A stretch of 34,039 nucleotides of DNA from Pseudomonas sp. HAR-UPW-AIA-41 (GCF_002304225.1 NZ_NSLB01000015.1:1-34039); one strand, 5' to 3'. Positions 1-8,314 are shown, counted from the stretch's first letter. Made by a program: numbers and translations. Notes: generated from the letters alone by a model not told the origin.

Positions 1-98
<98 letters not shown>

Positions 99-112
99 TC
101 GATTGATCTGTG

Positions 113-137
113 AAAAGGGCCCTTCGGGGCCCTTTTT
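113..137 (+). terminator. Rho-independent terminator after tuf
   Basis: A perfect 10-bp stem AAAAGGGCCC / GGGCCCTTTT closes on a TTCG tetraloop (123-126) and ends in five T residues. It lies 15 bases after the tuf stop codon, so it separates tuf from the S10 operon, which has its own promoter just downstream. Confidence 0.95.
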
Positions 138-155
138 CTATTTGTTGATCATTTA

Positions 156-184
156 TTGACACCCCTAGGGCGCATCCGTACAAT
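156..184 (+). promoter_or_regulatory. Sigma-70 promoter of the S10 operon
   Basis: A consensus -35 TTGACA (156-161), a 17-bp spacer and -10 TACAAT (179-184) form a near-perfect housekeeping promoter. Transcription would start near 191, giving a leader of about 57 nt before rpsJ. The leader has one small hairpin (200-205 pairing with 211-216, loop TTTTG) and is too short for the long multi-hairpin S10 leader used by L4 in E. coli. The start site is inferred. Confidence 0.88.
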
Positions 185-247
185 TGCGCCTCCTTTTATC
201 GGGCGTTTTGCGTCCGGTGGGAATGGCAACTTGGAGTCTAAGGTCAA

Positions 248-559
248 ATGCAAAACCAACAAATCCGTATTCGGTTGAAGGCTTTTGACCATCGCCTGAT
301 CGATCAATCTACCCAGGAAATCGTGGAAACCGCGAAACGTACTGGTGCTCAGGTGCGTGGTCCGATTCCTCTGCCAACTCGCAAGGAGCGTTTCACTGTT
401 CTGGTTTCTCCGCACGTCAACAAAGACGCGCGCGACCAGTACGAGATTCGCACTCATAAGCGTGTTCTGGACATCGTCCAGCCGACGGATAAAACCGTTG
501 ATGCGCTGATGAAGCTTGATCTTGCGGCTGGCGTGGAAGTGCAGATCAGCCTCGGCTAA
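248..559 (+). CDS. rpsJ: Ribosomal protein S10 (uS10)
   Basis: This 103-residue protein has the usual S10 length. It contains the conserved segments [14 protein letters not shown] and [15 protein letters not shown], the latter being the loop region that reaches into the 30S head. S10 is also NusE and joins NusB in antitermination complexes. It is the first gene of the S10 operon, preceded by GGAG and AAGG ribosome-binding elements (near 233 and 241). A hairpin starts at its stop codon, followed by an unusual 84-base gap before rplC. Confidence 0.98.
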
Positions 560-574
560 AACCCTGCGGTTTTA
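557..574 (+). promoter_or_regulatory. Hairpin starting at the rpsJ stop codon
   Basis: A 7-bp perfect stem TAAAACC / GGTTTTA with loop CTGC begins at the rpsJ stop codon itself. No T-run follows, so it is unlikely to be a simple terminator. It could protect mRNA ends, modulate coupling to rplC, or form part of a larger regulatory fold with the rRNA-like element just downstream. Its function is inferred only. Confidence 0.5.
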
Positions 575-581
575 GTCGTGT

Positions 582-626
582 AACGCTCTGAAATGGGCGG
601 CCATAGCGGGTGAAAGCCCCGTACAC
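582..626 (+). promoter_or_regulatory. 23S-rRNA-like element in the rpsJ-rplC gap; candidate r-protein autoregulatory mimic
   Basis: This stretch aligns without gaps to the 23S rRNA domain I segment around helices 19-22. Compared with my recollection of Pseudomonas 23S rRNA it matches about 38 of 43 positions, including AACGCTCTG, GCGGCCATAG and GCCCCGTAC. Against E. coli 23S about 31 of 40 positions match (587-626). Two hairpins form: CGCTC (584-588) with GGGCG (595-599) around loop TGAAAT, and CGGG (607-610) with CCCG (618-621). L4, encoded two genes downstream, binds this region of 23S rRNA, and in E. coli it represses its operon through leader hairpins resembling that site. A regulatory role is inference. 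The rRNA comparison is from memory. Confidence 0.6.
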
Positions 627-643
627 TCATGAGGTTTTACAAC

Positions 644-1273
644 ATGACTATTGGTGTAGTCGGTCGTAAGTGCGGCATGACCCGCATTTTCACCGAAGAA
701 GGTGTCTCCATTCCGGTTACGGTCATCGAGGTCGAACCGAATCGCGTCACCCAGTTCAAAAATGAAGAGAGCGATGGCTATCGTGCAGTCCAGGTGACTG
801 TCGGCGAGCGTCGTGCCTCCCGTGTGACCAAGGCTCAGGCCGGTCACTTTGCCAAGGCCAACGTTGCTGCTGGTCGCGGTGTTTGGGAATTCCGCCTTGA
901 AGAGGGCGAGTACCAGGCCGGCGATTCGATCAGTGTTGATCTGTTCCAGGCTGGTCAGCTGGTGGATGTCACCGGTCAGTCCAAGGGTAAAGGTTATGCC
1001 GGTACCATCAAGCGCTGGAACTTCCGTGGTCAAGATAATACCCACGGTAACTCCGTCTCCCACCGTGCTCCGGGTTCCATTGGTCAGTGCCAGACTCCGG
1101 GTCGCGTATTCAAGGGCAAGAAAATGTCCGGTCACCTGGGCGCTGAGCGCGTGACTGTGCAGTCCCTGGAAGTGGTCCGTGTCGATGCCGAGCGCAATCT
1201 GCTGCTGGTCAAGGGTGCCGTTCCGGGCGCTCCTGGTGGCGACGTGATCGTGCGTCCGGCTGCCAAGGCTTAA
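644..1273 (+). CDS. rplC: Ribosomal protein L3 (uL3)
   Basis: A 209-residue L3, an early assembly protein of the 50S subunit near the peptidyl-transferase centre. Recognised from the N-terminus [16 protein letters not shown] and the extension loop around [17 protein letters not shown], which holds the glutamine that PrmB methylates in other species. I chose ATG 644 because GAGG (631-634) sits 9 bases upstream. An in-frame ATG at 629 overlaps that site and would add five residues not typical of L3. The start lies just after the 23S-rRNA-like element, so translation of this gene could be its regulatory target. Confidence 0.97.
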   Translation: MTIGVVGRKCGMTRIFTEEGVSIPVTVIEVEPNRVTQFKNEESDGYRAVQVTVGERRASRVTKAQAGHFAKANVAAGRGVWEFRLEEGEYQAGDSISVDLFQAGQLVDVTGQSKGKGYAGTIKRWNFRGQDNTHGNSVSHRAPGSIGQCQTPGRVFKGKKMSGHLGAERVTVQSLEVVRVDAERNLLLVKGAVPGAPGGDVIVRPAAKA

Positions 1274-1288
1274 GGGGAGAGTGCTGAG

Positions 1289-1891
1289 ATGCAATTGAAT
1301 GTAAATGGCGCTCAGGCTATCGAAGTCTGCGAGCGTACTTTTGGCGGCGAATTCAACGAGACTCTGGTTCACCAGGCTGTTGTTGCCTACATGGCCGGTG
1401 GCCGTCAGGGCACTCGCGCGCAAAAGACCCGTTCCGAAGTTTCCGGTGGTGGCAAGAAGCCGTGGCGTCAGAAGGGCACTGGTCGTGCTCGTGCTGGCAC
1501 CATTCGCAGCCCCATCTGGCGTTCCGGTGGTGTGACCTTTGCTGCCAAGCCTCAGGATCACAGCCAGAAGCTGAACAAGAAGATGTACCGCGCTGCTCTG
1601 CGTTCCATCCTTGCTGAGCTGGTTCGCTCCGAGCGTCTGATCGTGGTTGAGGACTTCACCGTTGAAGCGCCGAAGACCAAGGACCTGCTGGCCAAGCTGA
1701 ACGGCATGGGCCTGACCGACGTGCTGATCGTTTCCGATGCCGTTGATCAGAACCTGTACCTGGCCGCGCGCAACCTGCCGCATGTCGATGTGCGTGACGT
1801 ACAAGGTTCCGACCCGGTAAGTCTGATCGCCTATGACAAGGTGCTGGTCACCGTGTCGGCTGTGAAGAAATTCGAGGAGCTGCTGGGATGA
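1289..1891 (+). CDS. rplD: Ribosomal protein L4 (uL4)
   Basis: A 200-residue L4, which binds 23S rRNA domain I and lines the peptide exit tunnel with its extended loop. The loop is visible as [20 protein letters not shown] with variations, followed by [20 protein letters not shown]. In E. coli L4 is also the autorepressor of the S10 operon at both transcription and translation, and known L4 proteins from distant species retain the RNA-binding ability. Its stop codon overlaps the start of rplW (ATGA at 1888-1891), so the two are probably translationally coupled. Confidence 0.98.
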   Translation: MQLNVNGAQAIEVCERTFGGEFNETLVHQAVVAYMAGGRQGTRAQKTRSEVSGGGKKPWRQKGTGRARAGTIRSPIWRSGGVTFAAKPQDHSQKLNKKMYRAALRSILAELVRSERLIVVEDFTVEAPKTKDLLAKLNGMGLTDVLIVSDAVDQNLYLAARNLPHVDVRDVQGSDPVSLIAYDKVLVTVSAVKKFEELLG

Positions 1892-2187
1892 ACCAGGAAC
1901 GCGTATTCAAAGTGCTGGTTGGCCCGCACATCTCCGAGAAGGCCACCGTACTTGCTGATAGCAAGGGTCAGTTCGTTTTCAAGGTTGCTACTGACGCAAC
2001 CAAGCTGGAAATCAAGAAGGCCGTCGAAACCCTGTTCGGTGTAAAGGTTGCTCGCGTAACTACCCTGAACGTCAAGGGCAAGACCAAGCGCACTGTCCGC
2101 GGTCTGGGCAAGCGTAACGACTGGAAAAAAGCGTACATCGCTCTCCAGCCGGGCCAGGATCTCGATTTCACCAGCAGTGCTGAGTAA
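1888..2187 (+). CDS. rplW: Ribosomal protein L23 (uL23)
   Basis: A 99-residue L23, located at the tunnel exit where trigger factor and SRP dock. Recognised from the N-terminal [12 protein letters not shown] motif and the C-terminal [10 protein letters not shown] segment typical of the family. The extended internal loop lies around [17 protein letters not shown]. Translation is coupled to rplD through a 4-base ATGA overlap. Confidence 0.97.
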   Translation: MNQERVFKVLVGPHISEKATVLADSKGQFVFKVATDATKLEIKKAVETLFGVKVARVTTLNVKGKTKRTVRGLGKRNDWKKAYIALQPGQDLDFTSSAE

Positions 2188-2201
2188 GGAAGGGGCGCAT
2201 C

Positions 2202-3023
2202 ATGGCAATCGTTAAATGCAAACCGACTTCCGCAGGCCGCCGCTTTGTAGTCAAAGTGGTCAATCAGGACCTGCACAAAGGGGCTCCGTACGCGCCGCTG
2301 CTGGAAAAGAAGTCGAAGTCTGGTGGTCGTAACAACAACGGCCGCATCACCACTCGCCACATCGGCGGTGGTCATAAGCAGCACTACCGTCTGGTCGATT
2401 TCCGCCGCAACAAGGATGGCATTCCTGCCACCGTTGAGCGCATCGAATACGACCCGAACCGTACTGCTCACATCGCTCTGCTGAAGTATGCAGATGGCGA
2501 GCGCGCCTACATCATCGCCCCGAAGGGCGTGAAAGCTGGCGATCAGCTGGTATCCGGTGCTCAGGCTCCGATCAAGGCTGGTAACTCGCTGCCGCTGCGT
2601 AACATTCCGGTGGGTAGCACCATTCACGGCATCGAACTGAAGCCGGGTAAGGGTGCGCAGATCGCTCGCTCCGCGGGTGCTTCGGCCCAGCTGGTTGCTC
2701 GTGAAGGTGCTTACGTGACTGTGCGTCTGCGCTCCGGCGAGATGCGTAAAGTCCTGTCGGAATGCCGCGCGACTCTCGGTGAGGTTTCCAACTCCGAGCA
2801 TAGCCTGCGCTCCCTGGGCAAGGCCGGTGCCAAGCGCTGGCGCGGTGTTCGTCCGACCGTTCGTGGTGTTGCCATGAACCCGGTTGATCACCCGCATGGT
2901 GGTGGTGAGGGTCGTACTTCTGGTGGTCGTCACCCGGTTTCGCCGTGGGGCTTCCCGACCAAGGGTGCGAAGACTCGCTCCAACAAGCGCACCGACAACA
3001 TGATCGTTCGTCGCCGCAAGTAA
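2202..3023 (+). CDS. rplB: Ribosomal protein L2 (uL2)
   Basis: A 273-residue L2, full length for the family. It is an rRNA-binding protein needed for subunit association and peptidyl-transferase activity. The signature [20 protein letters not shown] near the C-terminus includes the conserved histidine implicated in activity. The [21 protein letters not shown] segment lies near residues 35-55. A good Shine-Dalgarno (AAGGAAGGGG, near 2186) precedes the ATG. Confidence 0.98.
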   Translation: MAIVKCKPTSAGRRFVVKVVNQDLHKGAPYAPLLEKKSKSGGRNNNGRITTRHIGGGHKQHYRLVDFRRNKDGIPATVERIEYDPNRTAHIALLKYADGERAYIIAPKGVKAGDQLVSGAQAPIKAGNSLPLRNIPVGSTIHGIELKPGKGAQIARSAGASAQLVAREGAYVTVRLRSGEMRKVLSECRATLGEVSNSEHSLRSLGKAGAKRWRGVRPTVRGVAMNPVDHPHGGGEGRTSGGRHPVSPWGFPTKGAKTRSNKRTDNMIVRRRK

Positions 3024-3039
3024 CTAGAGGGATACGACA

Positions 3040-3315
3040 GTGCCGCGTTCTCTGAAAAAAGGTCCTTTTATCGATCTTCACCTACTGAAGAAGGTCGAAG
3101 TGGCGGTGGAAAAGAACGATCGCAAGCCGGTTAAAACCTGGTCGCGTCGCTCCATCGTGCTGCCGCAAATGGTCGGTCTGACCATTGCTGTACATAACGG
3201 TCGTCAGCATGTTCCCGTTCTTGTGAACGAAGACATGGTCGGCCACAAACTCGGCGAGTTCGCTGCTACCCGCACTTATCGTGGGCACGCTGCGGACAAG
3301 AAAGCCAAGCGTTAA
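3040..3315 (+). CDS. rpsS: Ribosomal protein S19 (uS19), GTG start
   Basis: A 91-residue S19 from the head of the 30S subunit, which contacts S13 and 16S rRNA. It starts at GTG 3040, giving [19 protein letters not shown], the exact conserved N-terminus. AGAGGGA lies 9 bases upstream. The motif [19 protein letters not shown] and the C-terminal [12 protein letters not shown] segment are typical. There is no ATG alternative that keeps the conserved start. Confidence 0.97.
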   Translation: MPRSLKKGPFIDLHLLKKVEVAVEKNDRKPVKTWSRRSIVLPQMVGLTIAVHNGRQHVPVLVNEDMVGHKLGEFAATRTYRGHAADKKAKR

Positions 3316-3328
3316 GGGGTAAGGAACG

Positions 3329-3661
3329 ATGGAAGTAGCCGCTAAGCTGTCGGGCGCTCGAATCTCCGCCCAGAAAGCCCGCTTGGTCGCCGACCAGATC
3401 CGTGGGAAGAAGGTGGGCGAAGCGCTCAACCTCCTGGCTTTCAGTTCGAAGAAAGCTGCCGAGATCATGAAGAAAGTGCTGGAGTCGGCCGTAGCCAACG
3501 CCGAGCACAACGAAGGTGCGGATGTGGACGATCTCAAAGTCTCCACCGTCTTCGTCAACGAAGGGCGTTCGCTGAAGCGCATCATGCCGCGTGCCAAAGG
3601 CCGTGCTGATCGCATCGTCAAGCGGTCTTGCCATATCACTGTCAAGGTTGCGGACAAGTAA
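3329..3661 (+). CDS. rplV: Ribosomal protein L22 (uL22)
   Basis: A 110-residue L22 that lines the peptide exit tunnel opposite L4 with a beta-hairpin. The hairpin is seen near the C-terminus around [19 protein letters not shown], the family site of macrolide-resistance changes, and reads as intact here. The N-terminal [18 protein letters not shown] segment is characteristic. It lies 13 bases after rpsS, with AAGGAA as ribosome-binding site. Confidence 0.97.
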
Positions 3662-3674
3662 CGGAGTCGATCAG

Positions 3675-4361
3675 ATGGGTCAGAAAGTACATCCCACTGG
3701 CATTCGCCTGGGTATCGTCAAGGAGCACACCTCCGTTTGGTATGCAGACAAGCGTCAATACGCTGATTATCTGCTGGCCGACCTGCAGGTTCGTGAGTAT
3801 CTCCAGGACAAACTAAAAAGCGCGTCCGTAAGCCGTATCGACATTGCTCGTCCGGCTCAAACCGCACGCATCACCATCCACACCGCTCGTCCCGGCATTG
3901 TGATCGGCAAGAAAGGTGAAGATGTTGAGAAGCTGCGTCAGGACCTGACCAAGCAAATGGGTGTGCCTGTGCACATCAACATCGAAGAAATCCGCAAGCC
4001 GGAACTCGATGCCCTGCTGGTTGCACAGAGCGTTGCTCAGCAGCTGGAGCGCCGCGTTATGTTCCGTCGCGCCATGAAGCGCGCCGTACAGAACGCCATG
4101 CGTATTGGTGCCAAAGGCATCAAGATCCAGGTGAGTGGTCGTCTTGGTGGTGCGGAAATCGCGCGTACCGAGTGGTATCGCGAAGGTCGTGTGCCTCTGC
4201 ACACCCTGCGTGCCGACATCGACTACAACACTTACGAAGCGCACACCACTTACGGTGTGATCGGTGTGAAGGTTTGGATCTTCAAGGGCGAGGTCATCGG
4301 TGGCCTGCGTGAAGAGCTGAAGCCGACCGCTCCGGCGCCTCGTAAAAAAGCTGCTAAATAA
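3675..4361 (+). CDS. rpsC: Ribosomal protein S3 (uS3)
   Basis: A 228-residue S3 located at the mRNA entry tunnel of the 30S subunit with helicase-like activity. The start is ATG 3675 ([13 protein letters not shown], the invariant N-terminus). The open frame extends further upstream into rplV, but that extension is not S3. A KH domain with the [13 protein letters not shown] loop lies around residues 74-86. A C-terminal S3 domain ends in a basic tail, PRKKAAK. The GGAG at about 3663 fits the chosen start. Confidence 0.98.
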   Translation: MGQKVHPTGIRLGIVKEHTSVWYADKRQYADYLLADLQVREYLQDKLKSASVSRIDIARPAQTARITIHTARPGIVIGKKGEDVEKLRQDLTKQMGVPVHINIEEIRKPELDALLVAQSVAQQLERRVMFRRAMKRAVQNAMRIGAKGIKIQVSGRLGGAEIARTEWYREGRVPLHTLRADIDYNTYEAHTTYGVIGVKVWIFKGEVIGGLREELKPTAPAPRKKAAK

Positions 4362-4373
4362 GGGGTACGCCAA

Positions 4374-4787
4374 ATGTTGCAACCTAAGCGTACGAAGTTC
4401 CGCAAGCAAATGACCGGCCACAACCGTGGTCTGGCTCATCGCGGTAGCAAAGTCAGCTTCGGTGAGTTCGCCCTCAAGGCAACCAGCCGTGGCCGCCTCA
4501 CTGCCCGCCAGATCGAGTCCGCACGTCGTGCGCTCACCCGTCACGTAAAGCGTGGCGGTAAGATCTGGATCCGTGTTTTCCCCGACAAGCCTGTTACCAA
4601 GAAGCCCCTGGAAGTACGTATGGGTAAAGGTAAGGGTGGCGTCGAGTACTGGGTAGCCCAGATTCAGCCGGGCAAGGTCCTGTACGAGATCGAGGGTGTT
4701 TCCGAAGAGCTGGCGCGCGAAGCATTCGCTCTGGCTGCTGCAAAGCTGCCGCTCGCCACCTCCTTTGTTAAGCGGACGGTGATGTGA
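4374..4787 (+). CDS. rplP: Ribosomal protein L16 (uL16)
   Basis: A 137-residue L16 that helps organise the A-site and P-site region of the 50S subunit. The N-terminus [15 protein letters not shown] and the central [20 protein letters not shown] motif are diagnostic. The central motif contains the arginine hydroxylated by YcfD in other bacteria. Its stop codon TGA (4785-4787) shares one base with the rpmC start ATG. Confidence 0.98.
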   Translation: MLQPKRTKFRKQMTGHNRGLAHRGSKVSFGEFALKATSRGRLTARQIESARRALTRHVKRGGKIWIRVFPDKPVTKKPLEVRMGKGKGGVEYWVAQIQPGKVLYEIEGVSEELAREAFALAAAKLPLATSFVKRTVM

Positions 4788-4978
4788 TGAAAGCGAATGA
4801 ACTTCGTGGAAAATCCGCGCAGGAACTGAACGAGCAGCTGCTCGGTCTGCTGCGCGACCAGTTCAATCTGCGCATGCAGAAGGCAACTGGTCAGCTGGGG
4901 CAGTCTCACCTGCTCTCGCAAGTGAAGCGCGACATCGCTCGCGTTAAGACTGTGCTCAACCAGCAGGCAGGTAAGTAA
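4787..4978 (+). CDS. rpmC: Ribosomal protein L29 (uL29)
   Basis: A 63-residue helical-hairpin protein at the tunnel exit beside L23. I chose ATG 4787, giving [18 protein letters not shown], over the in-frame GTG three bases earlier, because family members begin MKA/MK. The TGATG arrangement with rplP indicates translational coupling. The next gene, rpsQ, starts two bases after its stop. Confidence 0.96.
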   Translation: MKANELRGKSAQELNEQLLGLLRDQFNLRMQKATGQLGQSHLLSQVKRDIARVKTVLNQQAGK

Positions 4979-4980
4979 TC

Positions 4981-5247
4981 ATGGCTGAAGCTCAGAAAGT
5001 AGTCCGTACGCTGACTGGCCGTGTTGTCAGCGACAAGATGGACAAAACCATCACCGTTCTGATCGAGCGTCGCGTAAAGCACCCGATCTACGGTAAATAC
5101 GTGAAGCGTTCCACCAAACTGCACGCGCACGACGAAAACAATCAGTGCCGCATTGGTGACACCGTCACCATTCGCGAAACCCGTCCGGTCGCCAAGACCA
5201 AGGCGTGGGCTCTGGTTGAGATCGTTGAGCGCGCTGTAGAAGTGTAA
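4981..5247 (+). CDS. rpsQ: Ribosomal protein S17 (uS17)
   Basis: An 88-residue primary 16S rRNA-binding protein with an OB-fold. The motif [33 protein letters not shown] and the later [17 protein letters not shown] are family signatures, here interrupted only by the family-typical loop [10 protein letters not shown]. The ribosome-binding site lies inside the end of rpmC (CAGGCAGG just before its stop). Confidence 0.97.
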   Translation: MAEAQKVVRTLTGRVVSDKMDKTITVLIERRVKHPIYGKYVKRSTKLHAHDENNQCRIGDTVTIRETRPVAKTKAWALVEIVERAVEV

Positions 5248-5259
5248 GGGTGTAGAGCC

Positions 5260-5628
5260 ATGATTCAGACTCAATCCATGCTCGATGTGGCCGATAACAG
5301 CGGCGCCCGCCGTGTTATGTGCATCAAGGTGCTGGGTGGTTCGCACCGCCGTTATGCTGCCATCGGTGACATCATCAAGGTAACCGTTAAGGAAGCGATT
5401 CCGCGCGGCAAGGTAAAGAAAGGCCAGGTCATGAGTGCCGTGGTCGTTCGTACCAAGCATGGCGTACGTCGTCCTGACGGCTCCATCATTCGTTTCGACG
5501 GCAATGCCGCAGTCCTGCTGAACAACAAGCAGGAGCCTATCGGCACCCGTATCTTTGGCCCGGTGACTCGTGAACTTCGCTCTGAGAAGTTCATGAAAAT
5601 TGTCTCCCTGGCCCCCGAAGTGCTGTAA
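5260..5628 (+). CDS. rplN: Ribosomal protein L14 (uL14)
   Basis: A 122-residue L14, a beta-barrel at the subunit interface that contacts 16S rRNA helix 14 and is a target of silencing factor RsfS in other bacteria. The N-terminus [18 protein letters not shown] and the ending [14 protein letters not shown] match the family exactly in length and order. It lies 12 bases downstream of rpsQ. Confidence 0.98.
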   Translation: MIQTQSMLDVADNSGARRVMCIKVLGGSHRRYAAIGDIIKVTVKEAIPRGKVKKGQVMSAVVVRTKHGVRRPDGSIIRFDGNAAVLLNNKQEPIGTRIFGPVTRELRSEKFMKIVSLAPEVL

Positions 5629-5640
5629 GGAGAAGCCGTC

Positions 5641-5955
5641 ATGCAAAAGATTCGTCGTGACGACGAAGTCATCGTCATCGCCGGCAAAGACAAGGGCAAG
5701 CGCGGTAAGGTGCTGAAAGTTCTCGCTGACGACCGTCTGGTCGTTGGTGGGATCAACATGATCAAGCGCCACACCAAGCCGAACCCGATGCTGGGCAATC
5801 AAGGCGGTATCGTCGAGAAGGAAGCCCCGCTGCACGTCTCCAACGTTGCCATCTTCAATGCTGAAACCAACAAGGCTGACCGCGTTGGTTTCAAACTCGA
5901 AGACGGTAAGAAGATTCGTGTCTTCAAGTCCACCCAAAAGCCGGTTGGCGCTTGA
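5641..5955 (+). CDS. rplX: Ribosomal protein L24 (uL24)
   Basis: A 104-residue L24, one of the two initiators of 50S assembly, which binds near the 5' end of 23S rRNA. An N-terminal KOW motif is visible as [19 protein letters not shown] (about residues 10-28), followed by [12 protein letters not shown]. An AGGAG ribosome-binding site (AAGGAGAAG) precedes the ATG by about 7 bases. Confidence 0.97.
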   Translation: MQKIRRDDEVIVIAGKDKGKRGKVLKVLADDRLVVGGINMIKRHTKPNPMLGNQGGIVEKEAPLHVSNVAIFNAETNKADRVGFKLEDGKKIRVFKSTQKPVGA

Positions 5956-5975
5956 GCACTGCTAGGTAAAACACC

Positions 5976-6515
5976 ATGGCACGACTGAAAGAGATTTATC
6001 GGAATGAAATCGCGCCCAAGCTGAAAGAAAGCCTTCAGCTGGGCAACGTGATGGAAGTTCCGCGTATCACCAAGATCACCCTGAACATGGGTCTGGGCGA
6101 AGCGATTGGCGATAAGAAAATTATCGAAAACGCTCTGGCTGACCTGGAAAAGATTGCTGGTCAAAAGCCGGTTGTCACCTTTGCCCGCAAGTCCGTTGCA
6201 GGCTTCAAGGTGCGCGAGGGCTGGCCGATTGGCGTCAAAGTAACTCTGCGTGGCGATCGCATGTACGAGTTCCTGGACCGCCTGCTGACCATCTCTCTGC
6301 CGCGCGTTCGTGACTTCCGTGGTCTGAATGCCAAGTCCTTCGATGGCCGTGGCAACTACAGCATGGGCGTCAAAGAGCAGATCATTTTCCCGGAAATCGA
6401 TTACGACAAGATCGATGCGCTGCGTGGTATGGACATCACCCTGACCACCACCGCTCGTAACGATGATGAAGGTCGTGCTCTGATGCGCGCCTTCAAATTC
6501 CCGTTCCGTAACTGA
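5976..6515 (+). CDS. rplE: Ribosomal protein L5 (uL5)
   Basis: A 179-residue L5 that binds 5S rRNA with L18 and contacts the P-site tRNA. Signatures include [16 protein letters not shown] near residue 30 and [11 protein letters not shown] toward the C-terminus. In E. coli the start of this gene carries the S8 repression site of the spc operon. I could not identify an equivalent helix by eye here. Separation of rpsH into its own transcription unit may have changed that circuit. Confidence 0.98.
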   Translation: MARLKEIYRNEIAPKLKESLQLGNVMEVPRITKITLNMGLGEAIGDKKIIENALADLEKIAGQKPVVTFARKSVAGFKVREGWPIGVKVTLRGDRMYEFLDRLLTISLPRVRDFRGLNAKSFDGRGNYSMGVKEQIIFPEIDYDKIDALRGMDITLTTTARNDDEGRALMRAFKFPFRN

Positions 6516-6525
6516 GGACTAGGAC

Positions 6526-6831
6526 ATGGCCAAGACAAGCATGAAGAACCGTGAGCTGAAGCGTCAGCAAACGGTTGCCAAGTACGCCAAGAAGCGTGCT
6601 GAGCTGAAAGCTACCATCGCCAATCCGAACTCCACTCCGGAACAGCGTTGGGAAGCTCAGGTTGCCCTGCAGAAGCAGCCCCGTGACGCGAGCGCCAGCC
6701 GCCTGCGTAACCGCTGCCGTCTGACCGGTCGTCCGCACGGTGTCTATCGCAAGTTCGGCCTGAGCCGTATCAAGCTGCGTGAAGCTGCCATGCGTGGTGA
6801 CGTACCGGGTCTGGTGAAAGCCAGCTGGTAA
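6526..6831 (+). CDS. rpsN: Ribosomal protein S14 (uS14), zinc-independent form
   Basis: A 101-residue long-form S14. The region [20 protein letters not shown] contains only one cysteine instead of the two CxxC pairs of the short zinc form, so this is the C-minus type. It lies in the 30S head. The gene is followed by two hairpins and a new promoter, so it is probably the last gene of the first transcription unit. Confidence 0.98.
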   Translation: MAKTSMKNRELKRQQTVAKYAKKRAELKATIANPNSTPEQRWEAQVALQKQPRDASASRLRNRCRLTGRPHGVYRKFGLSRIKLREAAMRGDVPGLVKASW

Positions 6832-6839
6832 TCGATCTG

Positions 6840-6856
6840 CCCCGGCAATGCCGGGG
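6840..6856 (+). terminator. GC-rich hairpin after rpsN
   Basis: A 7-bp stem CCCCGGC / GCCGGGG with loop AAT begins 9 bases after the rpsN stop codon. It lacks a T-run, so alone it would be a pause site or RNA-stabilising hairpin rather than a full terminator. A stronger terminator follows 10 bases later. Confidence 0.55.
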
Positions 6857-6866
6857 TTGACGGTCT

Positions 6867-6903
6867 AATGAATCAAGCCCCTTTTGGGGCTTGATTCATT
6901 TTT
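6867..6903 (+). terminator. Strong terminator between rpsN and rpsH
   Basis: A 15-bp perfect stem (6867-6881 with 6886-6900) has loop TTTT, and the end of the 3' arm plus the following bases give TTTTT (6899-6903). The 5' arm starts with AAT, so it could work in both directions. The 3' arm also contains the -35 box of the rpsH promoter, so termination of one unit and initiation of the next are physically overlapped. Confidence 0.85.
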
Positions 6904-6919
6904 GATCAGTCTATAGAAT
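6891..6919 (+). promoter_or_regulatory. Sigma-70 promoter for rpsH-secY-rpmJ unit
   Basis: TTGATT (6891-6896), a 17-bp spacer and TAGAAT (6914-6919) form a strong housekeeping promoter, with transcription starting near 6926. An 11-bp interrupted hairpin (AATGCC/GGCATT and GGCTC/GAGCC around loop GCCT, 6917-6944) spans the predicted start and may act on read-through RNA. The leader before rpsH would be about 86 nt. I see no further clear structure in it. Confidence 0.82.
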
Positions 6920-7011
6920 GCCCGGCTCGCCTGAGCCCGGCATTTTGCTGTGCCCGTTTGGGTGATTTTGGCCTTAGTGCCGTTCATTTGTGTATCAGGA
7001 GCATCAAGCCC

Positions 7012-7404
7012 ATGAGTATGCAGGACCCGTTAGCAGACATGCTAACTCGCATCCGTAATGCCCAGATGGCTGAAAAGTCCGTCGTAAGCATGCCGTCTTC
7101 GAAGCTGAAGGTGGCGGTTGCCCAAGTTCTCAAGAGCGAAGGCTACATCGCGGATTTCAAAGTCAGTTCTGAAGCCAAGCCGTCCCTGTCCATCGATCTC
7201 AAGTATTTCGAAGGCAAGCCGGTTATCGAAGAGCTGAAGCGCGCCAGCCGCCCAGGCCTGCGCCAATACAAGCCGGTTGATCAGCTGCCGAAAGTGCGCG
7301 GCGGTCTCGGCGTTTCCATCGTCTCCACCAACAAGGGTGTGATGACGGATCGCGCTGCTCGCGCTGCCGGTGTCGGCGGCGAAGTACTGTGCACAGTGTT
7401 CTAA
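7012..7404 (+). CDS. rpsH: Ribosomal protein S8 (uS8)
   Basis: A 130-residue S8, a primary binder of 16S rRNA helix 21 and the spc-operon repressor in E. coli. The start ATG 7012 gives [18 protein letters not shown], matching the family, with AGGAG (6997-7001) 10 bases upstream. The frame is open further upstream, but that lies in the leader. The C-terminal signature [18 protein letters not shown] is intact. It is the first gene after the internal promoter. Confidence 0.98.
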   Translation: MSMQDPLADMLTRIRNAQMAEKSVVSMPSSKLKVAVAQVLKSEGYIADFKVSSEAKPSLSIDLKYFEGKPVIEELKRASRPGLRQYKPVDQLPKVRGGLGVSIVSTNKGVMTDRAARAAGVGGEVLCTVF

Positions 7405-7416
7405 GGGGGAGAAAGC

Positions 7417-7950
7417 ATGTCTCGCGTTGCTAAGAACCCCGTCAAGCTGCCCGCTGGTGTTGAGGTCAAACTCGCCGGTCAGCAGCTGTCGATCAAGGGC
7501 TCCAAGGGTGCTCTTGAACTGAACGTGCATCCGTCTGTTGAAGTGATTCAGGAAGCTGGTGAGCTGCGTTTCGCTGCTCGCAACGGCGACAACCAGAATC
7601 GCGCCATGGCCGGTACCACTCGCGCGCTGGTCAACAACATGGTGACCGGTGTTAGCCAAGGCTTCGAGCGCAAACTGCAGCTGGTAGGTGTGGGTTACAA
7701 AGCCCAGGCCAAAGGCCAAGTGCTCTCTCTGGCTCTCGGCTTCTCGCACCCAATCGACTACGAACTGCCGCAAGGCGTTACCGCTGAAACCCCGAGCCAG
7801 ACCGATATCCTGATCAAGGGTATCGACAAGCAGCTCGTGGGCCAGGTGGCTGCGGAGATTCGTGACTTCCGTCGTCCTGAGCCGTACAAAGGCAAAGGTG
7901 TTCGCTACTCCGACGAAGTCGTACGTCGCAAAGAAGCCAAGAAAAAGTAG
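7417..7950 (+). CDS. rplF: Ribosomal protein L6 (uL6)
   Basis: A 177-residue L6 near the factor-binding (GTPase) centre of the 50S subunit. It has two related beta-alpha domains. The C-terminal signature [20 protein letters not shown] is diagnostic. It starts [17 protein letters not shown] after a GGGGGAGAAAG ribosome-binding region. Confidence 0.98.
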   Translation: MSRVAKNPVKLPAGVEVKLAGQQLSIKGSKGALELNVHPSVEVIQEAGELRFAARNGDNQNRAMAGTTRALVNNMVTGVSQGFERKLQLVGVGYKAQAKGQVLSLALGFSHPIDYELPQGVTAETPSQTDILIKGIDKQLVGQVAAEIRDFRRPEPYKGKGVRYSDEVVRRKEAKKK

Positions 7951-7960
7951 GGCATAGCAA

Positions 7961-8311
7961 ATGAGCGTAAAGAAAGAAACCCGTCTGCGTCGCGCTCGCA
8001 AGGCACGCCTGAAGATGCGCGAGCTGGAAGCCGTACGCCTTTGTGTATACCGCTCTTCCCAGCACATCTACGCCCAGGTCCTGTCGGCCGACGGCGCCAA
8101 AGTCCTGGCCAGTGCCTCGACTCTGGACAAAGAACTGCGCGATGGTGCCACTGGCAACGTCGACGCGGCCAAGAAGGTTGGTCAACTGGTTGCCGAGCGT
8201 GCTAAGGCCGCTGGCATCACTCAGGTGGCATTCGACCGTTCTGGCTTCAAGTACCACGGTCGCGTTAAAGCGCTGGCCGATGCTGCTCGTGAAGGCGGGC
8301 TGGAGTTCTAA
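7961..8311 (+). CDS. rplR: Ribosomal protein L18 (uL18)
   Basis: A 116-residue 5S rRNA-binding protein with a basic N-terminus ([18 protein letters not shown]) and the conserved [20 protein letters not shown] region near the C-terminus. It acts with L5 to place 5S rRNA in the central protuberance. Its stop lies three bases before the rpsE start. Confidence 0.98.
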   Translation: MSVKKETRLRRARKARLKMRELEAVRLCVYRSSQHIYAQVLSADGAKVLASASTLDKELRDGATGNVDAAKKVGQLVAERAKAAGITQVAFDRSGFKYHGRVKALADAAREGGLEF

Positions 8312-8314
8312 GTT

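Noticed and set aside
191..247. An E. coli-type S10 leader with attenuator hairpins
   Set aside because: The predicted leader is about 57 nt and holds only one small hairpin, with no hairpin plus U-run before rpsJ.
598..612. Resemblance of GGCGGCCATAGCGGG to the 5' end of 5S rRNA (GGCGGCCGTAGCG)
   Set aside because: It covers only about 13 bases, and the 23S domain I match covers the same bases and about 43 positions without gaps, so the 5S match is probably coincidental.
572..1804. Long antisense open frame opposite rplC and rplD (410 codons)
   Set aside because: It is a shadow of two highly expressed ribosomal genes with strong codon bias. There is no domain and no ribosome-binding site.
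4784..4978. GTG 4784 as the start of rpmC
   Set aside because: ATG 4787 gives the standard L29 N-terminus and a usual TGATG overlap with rplP; the GTG adds one atypical residue.
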